Source of the DNA: Parapedobacter lycopersici
Lineage (GTDB): Bacteria > Bacteroidota > Bacteroidia > Sphingobacteriales > Sphingobacteriaceae
Length of the DNA: 64,000 nt
NCBI RefSeq assembly: GCF_024643285.1
Contig: NZ_JAMSLW010000001.1
Location: 434,001-498,000, forward strand
Direction: 5' to 3'
Positions 51,511-58,435 of the stretch are shown here, piece after piece; the stretch's first letter is position 1; the number at the start of each line of letters is the position of its first letter. A program made the translations under genes and the position numbers. Under the pieces are notes generated by a model. It saw only the letters and a list, made by a program, of their open reading frames with translations. It did no database searches and was not told where the DNA came from.

Positions 51511-53301
51511 ATGAAACATCTCGCACACCTTAATAAATATTTCTACAAGTATCGCTGGCGCATGATTCCCGGCGTCCTTTTCGTCATTGCCTCCAATTAT
51601 TTCGGCGTGTTGCCGGCCCAGGTAATCCGAATTGCGTTCGACCTGGTAAAAGAAAATATCAGCATGTACCGGCTTTTTGACGGCTTTGAACGGCAGCAAC
51701 TGATTTACCAAGTGTTCGGCTCCAGTTTACTCCTGTTTGGTGCTTTGGTACTGATACTTTCACTCATACGTGGTATTTTCCTTTTCCTGATGCGTCAGAC
51801 AATTATCCTAACGTCAAGGCATATCGAGTACGACCTGAAGAACGAAATCTATGGGCATTACCAGCAGCTGGACATGGCGTTTTTCAGACGCAACAATACG
51901 GGTGACCTGATGAATCGCGTAACGGAAGACGTAAACCATGTACGCTCTTACCTTGGGCCGGCCATCATGTATTCGATTAACACCATTGTACTGTCCATCA
52001 TGGTGATCGCAGCTATGATCCAGGTGAATGCCACGCTGGCCTTCTATGCATTGCTTCCCATCCCGATCCTCTGTATCATCCTGCTGTATGTAAACAAAAT
52101 TATCAACCGACGCAGCGAAGCGATCCAGCGACAATTGTCCTCCCTGTCGTCGTTTGTACAGGAAACGTTTTCCGGAATCCGCGTGGTTAAGGCGTATAAT
52201 CGCGAGGCGGATAAAATGGGCGTGTTTTCGAATGAAAGCGATCATTATCGGGATGCCTCGTTGGCACTCGTTAAAACGCAGGCGATTTTCTTTCCGTTAA
52301 TTTTACTCTTGATCGGACTAAGCACCATTATTACAGTTTATGTAGGTGGACTGGAAGTAGCGAAAGGTACCATCACTTCGGGAAATATTGCCGAATTTAT
52401 CGTGTATGTCAACCAGCTCACATTTCCGGCAATGGCCCTGGCCTGGGTGACCTCACTCATTCAACGGGCTGCCGCGTCACAGAAGCGCATCAATGAGTTC
52501 CTGCAGACCGAACCCTCCATCCGGCCAAGGGCCGGGCATGTGGCTGCCGATTTAGCTGTTCAGGGCCACATCCAGGTCAGCAATGTCAGCTTTACCTATC
52601 CCGAAACAGGTATCCGGGCCCTCCGCCAGGTATCTTTTGAGGTACGGCCTGGACAGGTACTGGCCATTGTAGGTAAGACGGGCTCGGGCAAATCCACCCT
52701 GGCCAACCTGCTGATGCGGATGTATGATGTGCAGGCCGGTGATATCCGCGTAGACGGCACAGACATCAGGAAGCTTCCGCTTCAGGCCTATCGCCAGCAG
52801 ATCGGCTTCGTTCCACAGAACGTGTTTCTTTTTTCCGATACCATTGCCAACAACATTGCGTTCGGCCTCGATAGCACCTATCCAGACCAAGTTGAGGAAG
52901 CAGCACGGAATGCGGCCGTTTATGAAAATATCATGGCGTTTGAAGAAGGATTCGAAACATCCATCGGCGAACGGGGTATTACCCTGTCGGGCGGACAGAA
53001 ACAGCGGGTGTCTATTGCGCGCGCGCTGATCAAGAACCCGCAGATTCTCATTTTTGACGATTGCCTGTCGGCAGTGGATACCCGGACTGAAGAAGAGATC
53101 CTCCGTAACCTGAGCCGGGAAATGCAGGATAAGACCACGATTTTCATTGCACACCGCATATCAACCATTAAAAATGCCGACCACATTATTGTACTTGATG
53201 AAGGAACGGTCATTGAACAGGGCACACATGAACAATTGCTTGCGCTCCGGGGAAGTTATTTCGAGCTGCACGAAAAGCAACTGCTCGAAGAGGTGGTCTA
53301 A
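51511..53301 (+). CDS. ABC exporter half-transporter with degenerate catalytic site
   Basis: A 596-residue type IV ABC exporter: six membrane helices fused to one ATPase domain. Walker A is VGKTGSGKST, the signature motif LSGGQKQR, and the H-loop FIAHRIST. Walker B reads ILIFDDCLSAVD, so Asp517 stands where the catalytic Glu normally follows. That substitution marks the degenerate half of heterodimeric exporters such as TM287/288 and BmrCD (YheI side). No partner gene is next to it. The ATG at 51511 (MKHLAHLNKYF) fits family starts; a frame upstream to 51478 is covered by the predicted promoter. It converges on rpmA, with a shared hairpin between them. Confidence 0.88.
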   Translation: MKHLAHLNKYFYKYRWRMIPGVLFVIASNYFGVLPAQVIRIAFDLVKENISMYRLFDGFERQQLIYQVFGSSLLLFGALVLILSLIRGIFLFLMRQTIILTSRHIEYDLKNEIYGHYQQLDMAFFRRNNTGDLMNRVTEDVNHVRSYLGPAIMYSINTIVLSIMVIAAMIQVNATLAFYALLPIPILCIILLYVNKIINRRSEAIQRQLSSLSSFVQETFSGIRVVKAYNREADKMGVFSNESDHYRDASLALVKTQAIFFPLILLLIGLSTIITVYVGGLEVAKGTITSGNIAEFIVYVNQLTFPAMALAWVTSLIQRAAASQKRINEFLQTEPSIRPRAGHVAADLAVQGHIQVSNVSFTYPETGIRALRQVSFEVRPGQVLAIVGKTGSGKSTLANLLMRMYDVQAGDIRVDGTDIRKLPLQAYRQQIGFVPQNVFLFSDTIANNIAFGLDSTYPDQVEEAARNAAVYENIMAFEEGFETSIGERGITLSGGQKQRVSIARALIKNPQILIFDDCLSAVDTRTEEEILRNLSREMQDKTTIFIAHRISTIKNADHIIVLDEGTVIEQGTHEQLLALRGSYFELHEKQLLEEVV

Positions 53302-53330
53302 GCAGCAATAAAAACATACAGACCTATAGG

Positions 53331-53366
53331 CACAAAAAAACCACTCAGCTGAAAAGTGAGTGGTTT
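53331..53366 (-). terminator. Terminator after rpmA (shared with the ABC gene)
   Basis: A 10-bp stem AAACCACTCA/TGAGTGGTTT (53338-53347 and 53357-53366). On the minus strand it is followed by TTTTT after AAACC..GGTTT, which suits the rplU-rpmA operon. In the plus direction the T-tract is shorter. Confidence 0.8.
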
Positions 53367-53393
53367 CTCGTTTATGGTTAACGGCTTGCGCGA

Positions 53394-54023
53394 TTAATCT
53401 TCTTTACCGCCATCAAGCGCTTCCTGCCATTTCTTAAGCTCGTCGAATTTACCTTCCGCAGCGAGTTTAGCCTGTTCAGGCCAGGTATCCGTTACCGCAG
53501 TATTAAACTGGTCACCCGCTTCGGTTAACAGTGCTTTCAATTCTACAGCAGACTTAGCAGCCACTGCTGCATAATCAGAAATACCGGCATTTACGAATAC
53601 TTCTGCGATTTTCGGGCCGATACCCTCAATAATCGTCAGGTCATCGCCTTTAGCTTTTTTTGCTTTCGGGGCAGCTTTTGTCTTTTTTTCAGCTGCAGGA
53701 GCTTCTTCTGCAGCTGCTTTCGGAGCAGCCTTGGCTTTTGCTTTGGGCTGTTCGGCTACCGCTGTTTCTGCTACGGGGATAACCGATACAAAAGACTTAT
53801 TATTTGCTTTCTTGCGGAATACAACCTTGCCATCAATCAGTGCAAACAGCGTATGGTCTTTACCGATACCCACGTTCACATCCGGATGATGCTTGGTTCC
53901 ACGCTGCCGTACAATCACATTACCGGCAACGGCAAGCTGACCACCAAATATCTTTACTCCCAAGCGTTTACTGTGTGACTCACGGCCGTTCTTTGAACTA
54001 CCCGCACCTTTTTTATGCGCCAT
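53394..54023 (-). CDS. rpmA: Ribosomal protein L27 fused to a helix-hairpin-helix domain
   Basis: A 209-residue protein, more than twice the usual L27 length of about 85. Residues 1-83 are a normal L27 ([49 protein letters not shown]). Residues 84-127 are an Ala/Lys/Pro/Glu linker. Residues 128-209 form a helix-hairpin-helix type domain: [20 protein letters not shown], then [22 protein letters not shown]. From memory, this domain is known at the C-terminus of ribosomal protein L21 in some Bacteroidota and in other proteins; here L21 is short and L27 carries it. The open frame is continuous, so fusion is not due to a missed stop. rplU lies 52 nt upstream. Confidence 0.93.
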   Translation of the reverse strand: MAHKKGAGSSKNGRESHSKRLGVKIFGGQLAVAGNVIVRQRGTKHHPDVNVGIGKDHTLFALIDGKVVFRKKANNKSFVSVIPVAETAVAEQPKAKAKAAPKAAAEEAPAAEKKTKAAPKAKKAKGDDLTIIEGIGPKIAEVFVNAGISDYAAVAAKSAVELKALLTEAGDQFNTAVTDTWPEQAKLAAEGKFDELKKWQEALDGGKED

Positions 54024-54075
54024 GTTTTACTTTATCTTATGATGGGCACGAAGCCCGATTAACAATCAGTTCGTA

Positions 54076-54387
54076 TTATAATGTGATTCCGGTGATTTCA
54101 ATTTTGGTAAATTGCTGGCGATGGCCATTCTTTTTCCGGTAGCCTTTACGGCGTTTTTTCTTGAAAACGATCACCTTGTCCCCTTTTAAATGTGACAAGA
54201 TCTTAGCTGAAACCTTGGCGCCTTCCAGGATAGGTGCACCTACCGTGAATTTACCACCGTCTTCCGCTAACAATACGTTGTCAAATTCAATACTAGCGCC
54301 TTCATCTCCCTGTAAACGGTGTACAAAGAGCTGCTGGTCTTTTGCAACCTTAAATTGCTGTCCGGCTATATTTACTATTGCGTACAT
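54076..54387 (-). CDS. rplU: Ribosomal protein L21
   Basis: A 103-residue large-subunit protein of normal length: [45 protein letters not shown], with the C-terminal basic motif [30 protein letters not shown]. It carries no C-terminal extension, unlike some Bacteroidota L21 proteins. It is the first gene of rplU-rpmA. Confidence 0.97.
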   Translation of the reverse strand: MYAIVNIAGQQFKVAKDQQLFVHRLQGDEGASIEFDNVLLAEDGGKFTVGAPILEGAKVSAKILSHLKGDKVIVFKKKRRKGYRKKNGHRQQFTKIEITGITL

Positions 54388-54429
54388 TGTTAATGAATTA
54401 ATAATTACTATTTTTTATAAATCGAAGCG

Positions 54430-54460
54430 CAAAGGTAAGGCTTTATTTTAATAATACAAA
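54430..54460 (-). promoter_or_regulatory. rplU-rpmA promoter
   Basis: On the minus strand TTTG (54460-54457), exactly 19 nt, then TACCTTTG (54437-54430). Both match the consensus. The predicted start near 54423 gives a leader of about 36 nt. Confidence 0.65.
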
Positions 54461-54491
54461 CCAAGCACTGCAAAAATTAGTAAGATACCCT

Positions 54492-54522
54492 TTTGATATC
54501 AAAAACTTTATGCATAAATTTG
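54492..54522 (+). promoter_or_regulatory. rpsF-rpsR-rplI promoter
   Basis: TTTG (54492-54495), exactly 19 nt, then TAAATTTG (54515-54522). It stands back to back with the rplU promoter. The predicted start near 54529 leaves a leader of about 45 nt. Confidence 0.65.
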
Positions 54523-54574
54523 CAGCCCGTTTTAACATATAAAACGCGATTAAATTAATTTATTTACAAAAAGT

Positions 54575-54946
54575 ATGCAACAGTACGAAACCGTTATCAT
54601 TCTTACCCCGTTGCTTTCTGAGGAGATTTCGAAAGAGGTGATTGCCAAATTCAAAAACATCCTGACCGAAGGCGGAGCCGAAATTATCCACGAGGATAAT
54701 TGGGGTTTGAAAAAATTAGCGTATCCGATTGAGAAGAAAACAACCGGATTCTATCACCTAACAGAATTCAAGGCTCCAGGTGAATTAATCAGTAAACTGG
54801 AAGTCGAATACAAGCGTGATGAGCGGGTAATGCGTTTCCTCACAATCCGATTAGACAAACATGCCATTGCCTACAACGAGAAAAAGCGCAGTGGAGCGTT
54901 CAACAAAAAGGCCGAAGCGCCTAAAGCAGAGGAGGTAGCAGAATAA
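54575..54946 (+). CDS. rpsF: Ribosomal protein S6
   Basis: A 123-residue small-subunit protein: MQQYETVIILTPLLSEEISKEVIAKFKNIL, WGLKKLAYPIEKKTTGFYHL, and YKRDERVMRFLTIRLDKHA are characteristic. The C-terminal tail is charged. It is the first gene of rpsF-rpsR-rplI, and its TAA overlaps the rpsR ATG by one base, which suits the S6-S18 dimer formed on the 30S subunit. Confidence 0.97.
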   Translation: MQQYETVIILTPLLSEEISKEVIAKFKNILTEGGAEIIHEDNWGLKKLAYPIEKKTTGFYHLTEFKAPGELISKLEVEYKRDERVMRFLTIRLDKHAIAYNEKKRSGAFNKKAEAPKAEEVAE

Positions 54947-55209
54947 TGGCAAACGAACAAATCCAGTACGTAACCGCTCCCAAGGTGGAGGACAACCGTA
55001 AAAAATACTGCCGCTTCAAGAAAAATGGCATCCGGTACATCGATTATAAAGACGCTAACTTCCTGTTGAAGTTCGTCAACGACCAAGGCAAGGTATTACC
55101 TCGCCGGCTGACTGGCACTTCCCTGAAATTCCAGCGGAAAGTGGCTCAGGCGGTGAAACGTGCCCGCCATATCGGTTTATTGCCTTATGTTACGGATTCA
55201 TTAAAATAA
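54946..55209 (+). CDS. rpsR: Ribosomal protein S18
   Basis: An 87-residue small-subunit protein with CRFKKNGIRYIDYKDANFLLKFVNDQGKVLPRRLTGTSLKFQRKVAQAVKRARHIGLLPYV, the S18 core. It starts inside the rpsF stop and is followed by rplI after 13 nt with a strong ribosome-binding site. Confidence 0.97.
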   Translation: MANEQIQYVTAPKVEDNRKKYCRFKKNGIRYIDYKDANFLLKFVNDQGKVLPRRLTGTSLKFQRKVAQAVKRARHIGLLPYVTDSLK

Positions 55210-55215
55210 GGAGGG
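55209..55215 (+). promoter_or_regulatory. Strong Shine-Dalgarno before rplI
   Basis: AGGAGGG, 7 nt before the rplI ATG. Strong Shine-Dalgarno sites are uncommon in this phylum, and nearly all other starts in this window lack one. The site also fixes the rplI start at 55223. Confidence 0.6.
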
Positions 55216-55222
55216 AAACGAC

Positions 55223-55666
55223 ATGGAAGTAATTTTAAAACAGGACATCAAAAAACTGGGCGAAAAAGACGACATCGTATCGGTAAAACCCGGTTACGGC
55301 CGCAATTACCTGATCCCTCAGGGATTTGCCATACTGGCAACAGAATCGTCCAAAAAGGTGCTGGCTGAAAACATCCGTCAGGCGCAGTTCAAACAAGATA
55401 AGATTAAGAAGGACGCTACGGAGCTGGCTGCCAAACTGGAAAGCGTAAAGCTGACCATCGGTGCAAAGGCCGGTGAGACCGGAAAGATCTTCGGTTCTGT
55501 GAATAGCATTCAGGTGGCAGAAGCGTTAAAGCAGCAAGGCTTTGATGTAGATCGCCGTCGCATCACGTTTGAAGAAGACCCCAAGGTATTAGGTGAATAC
55601 GTAGCTAACCTCAACCTGCATAAAGAAGTAAAAGTGCAGGTACCTTTCGAGGTGGTTGCGGAGTAA
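55223..55666 (+). CDS. rplI: Ribosomal protein L9
   Basis: A 147-residue large-subunit protein. The N-terminal domain is MEVILKQDIKKLGEKDDIVSVKPGYGRNYLIPQGFAILAT, joined by the long central helix to the C-terminal domain (GKIFGSVNSIQVAEALKQQGFDVDRRRI). Normal length. It is the last gene of the operon and ends at a perfect hairpin terminator. Confidence 0.97.
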   Translation: MEVILKQDIKKLGEKDDIVSVKPGYGRNYLIPQGFAILATESSKKVLAENIRQAQFKQDKIKKDATELAAKLESVKLTIGAKAGETGKIFGSVNSIQVAEALKQQGFDVDRRRITFEEDPKVLGEYVANLNLHKEVKVQVPFEVVAE

Positions 55667-55683
55667 TCCAGATTCCACAGACA

Positions 55684-55929
55684 TTAACTAAGGGGATACC
55701 GAATCGGTATCCCCTTTTTTGTATCTATAATCTTATAAATAAGATTCACCGCGTAATTAAATAAATCAGCATAGTCATTTTTCAAATGAGGAGCTAAATA
55801 ATTAACTAAAAGAGGTGTTAACCACATTCCTGCGTATGCGTAAGTTTTGATATCAATTGTATCTTTTTCAGTTAAAATTGTAGGATTATAAGCCCCAGTC
55901 AGCAATAATGATAATAATAGTATATTCAA
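55684..55929 (-). pseudogene. AT-rich open frame, possible gene remnant
   Basis: An open frame of about 80 codons that begins only with TTG; the first ATG is at codon 35. It encodes a hydrophobic start (ILLLSLLLTGAYNPT) and a helix-rich end (NYAVNLIYKIIDTKKG), and its last codons are the rplI terminator. It is clearly more AT-rich than its neighbours and lies between two terminators with no visible promoter. It may be the tail of a decayed membrane protein, or a chance frame. The rest of the 55667-55990 gap holds only the two hairpins. Confidence 0.2.
55691..55720 (+). terminator. Rho-independent terminator after rplI
   Basis: AGGGGATACCGA and its complement (55691-55702, 55704-55715), followed by a T-run to 55720. 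It lies about 25 nt after the rplI stop. Confidence 0.9.
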
Positions 55930-55930
55930 A

Positions 55931-55973
55931 ACACAAGGGGCGATCTCAACCGAATTGAGATCGCCCCTTGTGT
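55931..55973 (-). terminator. Terminator after the susC-susD-DUF1735 operon
   Basis: A perfect 19-bp stem (55931-55949 with 55955-55973) and a 5-nt loop. On the minus strand it is followed by TTTTG. It is 18 nt past the DUF1735 gene stop. Confidence 0.85.
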
Positions 55974-55990
55974 TTAATATACTGAATTAA

Positions 55991-56863
55991 TTAATTTCTG
56001 ACGGCCGTCTCATCAAACGTATAGCCACCGCCAAGAATGGTAAACTTCACGTGGAAGCCGTTGTCATCGTAGCTGCTTTCTACAACCGTCGCACCATATG
56101 AGGAACCTTTGGTTGCATCCGCGTATGCTCCAACAGTTATGGTACCATCTTCGTTGAAGGTATATTCGGTATAACCCGAAAAATAACCACCGATGCCATC
56201 TTTGCTCACCGTTGTCGCGTCAATCGTTGGCATATAAACATCTTCAGTAGTTGTTGTATTTGCTCCGCCGGTAATCACAGAAGTAAAGGAGTAATCAGCC
56301 TCAAATGCACTTTGTGCAACAAACTGGATTAACATATCTTTAAAATTACCACTGATCAAATACCCAGTCTGATCTACGCTGGCGATCTGAAACCCAAGTG
56401 CATATTGAGCTTCCAGTAACGCACTTGGGTTAAAAGCAATTTTAACCGGTGTAGTCACCGAACGGCTACCCCTCGGAATGGTAACGGATAAGCCTCCTTC
56501 AATTGAAAATTGATCCGAAGGAAAGCCAACAAGCTCACCGCCATTGGCTTCATTCCAGTTATCGATGATCGCTGCACTGTTATCCAAGGTAAGGTTTACG
56601 GTGATGTCTTCACTTGCAGGTTCCTTCGAAGCCAAACCTACCGTCAGGGTACTAAAAACGGTATCCTTATCTTCCGGAACAAACGAAGCAGCAATGACAT
56701 GTGTACCGCTTGCGGACGGAAGCTCGATAATTCGGTTACTTTCAATGGCATCTTCATTAATACCATACTCGAGGTTCTCGATATTCTCATCTTTCAAACA
56801 CGATGAGAGACCCAAGGCCATGATAGCCATAGGGAGTATTTTATATCCTATTTTCATATTCAT
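55991..56863 (-). CDS. DUF1735-type surface lipoprotein
   Basis: A 290-residue lipoprotein: the signal ends in the lipobox GLSSC (Cys22). The mature N-terminal domain (SNRIIELPSASGTHVIAASFVPEDKDTVFSTLTVGLASKEPASEDITVNLTLD) is a DUF1735/BT_3987-N-like immunoglobulin-type fold, with YALGFQIASVD as its end. The C-terminal part (YSGYTEYTFNEDGTITVGAYADATKG-like) is a second beta domain. Such proteins sit in Sus-like loci and probably bind or present glycan. It is 18 nt downstream of the susD gene and is the last gene of the operon. Confidence 0.85.
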   Translation of the reverse strand: MNMKIGYKILPMAIMALGLSSCLKDENIENLEYGINEDAIESNRIIELPSASGTHVIAASFVPEDKDTVFSTLTVGLASKEPASEDITVNLTLDNSAAIIDNWNEANGGELVGFPSDQFSIEGGLSVTIPRGSRSVTTPVKIAFNPSALLEAQYALGFQIASVDQTGYLISGNFKDMLIQFVAQSAFEADYSFTSVITGGANTTTTEDVYMPTIDATTVSKDGIGGYFSGYTEYTFNEDGTITVGAYADATKGSSYGATVVESSYDDNGFHVKFTILGGGYTFDETAVRN

Positions 56864-56881
56864 AATTTTAATGGGTTGTCA

Positions 56882-58417
56882 CTATTTGTCCCAGAAAACA
56901 GCGGATGTCTGCGCATCAATGGTTCCCTGAGCCGCTACATTTTCCGCGTTATAACTATACTCATTCTGAGGATAGAGCAACCGCAATGGAATATGCCGCC
57001 CGTTCCGGCTCGGTGAAAGTGACAATGGTACGTTAGGAATGCCTAACCGCCGATAGTCAACCCAGGCCTCAAAATTATTAATACCGGGTAACGCCAGGTA
57101 TTTCTGGGTGATGATGAGGTTGATCTTATCACCCGCATTATCCCAGCTTACAATGTTATCTGATTGTGCGAGGTAACCGGCAGCTTCGTCTTCCGCATTT
57201 TCTACGCCCAGCCAAATGAAGGATTCGGTCACCGCATCATTATAAGCCTGGTGCGCATCACCACTGATCCACCCGCGTTGAGTAGCTTCGGCCTGGAGAA
57301 AGAGACTTTCAACAGAAGTAAACAGCCATTGGGGTTGTGTAGGACTTTTAGCCAGTCCGGGACCAGCCACCTCGGATGAGTTAACGCCCTTAGGGTTATC
57401 CGGATTGGGGTCAACAAAACCAAAGTCATAACCAAAATAATCGTTACCATCCAGGGGTTCGCGGGCTGCATTGAATACATACTGATACCGGATATCGTCG
57501 TTATCCATATACAGATCAAGCAGGTAATTGTTAGCCCGGTTAAAGTTATCGATAAGTGTTCCGGTATGATCCCGCAGATAGGTATTATAAAATGGATTTT
57601 GCTTGTATTCGTCTTCAGCATAACCCGGGTTTACTTCGGCGGTCTCGCCACTCATCAGGAAACCGCTTCCATCGGCCTGAATGGCATTTAGTTGGTCGGC
57701 GGGCGGCGTAGTTCCAAATACCTCAGACTGGCGGATCAACAATTTTAAGCGTTGGGTGTTCACCAATTTGCGCCACATCTGTGCGTCACCATGAAACATA
57801 ATATCAGCCGTTTCAATACCCGGATTGGCCAAAGGATCCATAGACGCAAACAGGGAAGCCGCCTCGTCAAGCTGAAGGAGCAGGTCATTATAAATATCCT
57901 GCCCGCTATCGTATGCCGGCGAGATATATTCTTCCATGTTAAGGGCCTGTGTATAGGGCACATTATTGTACTGGTCAACTAAATACATAAAACCGATCGA
58001 GCGGATAACTTTCGCGACGGCTACGTAAAAAGTCTGCCCCTCTTCAGTAGCCTTCCGTTCCATGACCTTCGCATCCATCAGGATGTCATACCAGGAAACT
58101 GTAGGATAGGTGACCGTGGTATTGCCATTTACCCATTCGTCCTGCTCGTACGTAGTCGTAAGATCATAATTCTCCAAGGGATTGCTCGGTCCATAGGACC
58201 CGGATCTTGCCCAATAACCCATCCAATGTGCGGCATAATCATATGACGTTGCCATTTTGGAAGCCGTTGCGTTCAACACCGATGGTAACAACAGATTAGG
58301 CTGCATCGACTCATCCGTAGGGTTGTTCGGGTTATCGTTAATATCAAAGAAGCTATCCTTACATCCTGCCGCTAGAAAAACCAGCAGAATCAAAAAGCTA
58401 TATTTTAAATTTTTCAT
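56882..58417 (-). CDS. SusD/RagB-family surface lipoprotein
   Basis: A 511-residue surface lipoprotein; the lipobox AAGC ends the signal (Cys19), followed by KDSFFDINDNPNNPTDESMQPNLLLPSVLNA, typical of SusD-like proteins. TPR-type helices follow (VAKVIRSIGFMYLVDQYNNVPYTQALNM, WRKLVNTQRLKLLIRQSEVFG), and the C-terminus ends with ALPGINNFEAWVDYRRLGIPNVP. It pairs with the SusC gene 18 nt upstream. No glycoside hydrolase or peptidase is linked, so the substrate is unknown. Confidence 0.94.
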   Translation of the reverse strand: MKNLKYSFLILLVFLAAGCKDSFFDINDNPNNPTDESMQPNLLLPSVLNATASKMATSYDYAAHWMGYWARSGSYGPSNPLENYDLTTTYEQDEWVNGNTTVTYPTVSWYDILMDAKVMERKATEEGQTFYVAVAKVIRSIGFMYLVDQYNNVPYTQALNMEEYISPAYDSGQDIYNDLLLQLDEAASLFASMDPLANPGIETADIMFHGDAQMWRKLVNTQRLKLLIRQSEVFGTTPPADQLNAIQADGSGFLMSGETAEVNPGYAEDEYKQNPFYNTYLRDHTGTLIDNFNRANNYLLDLYMDNDDIRYQYVFNAAREPLDGNDYFGYDFGFVDPNPDNPKGVNSSEVAGPGLAKSPTQPQWLFTSVESLFLQAEATQRGWISGDAHQAYNDAVTESFIWLGVENAEDEAAGYLAQSDNIVSWDNAGDKINLIITQKYLALPGINNFEAWVDYRRLGIPNVPLSLSPSRNGRHIPLRLLYPQNEYSYNAENVAAQGTIDAQTSAVFWDK

Positions 58418-58435
58418 CGTTTTATTTTTAAAGTC

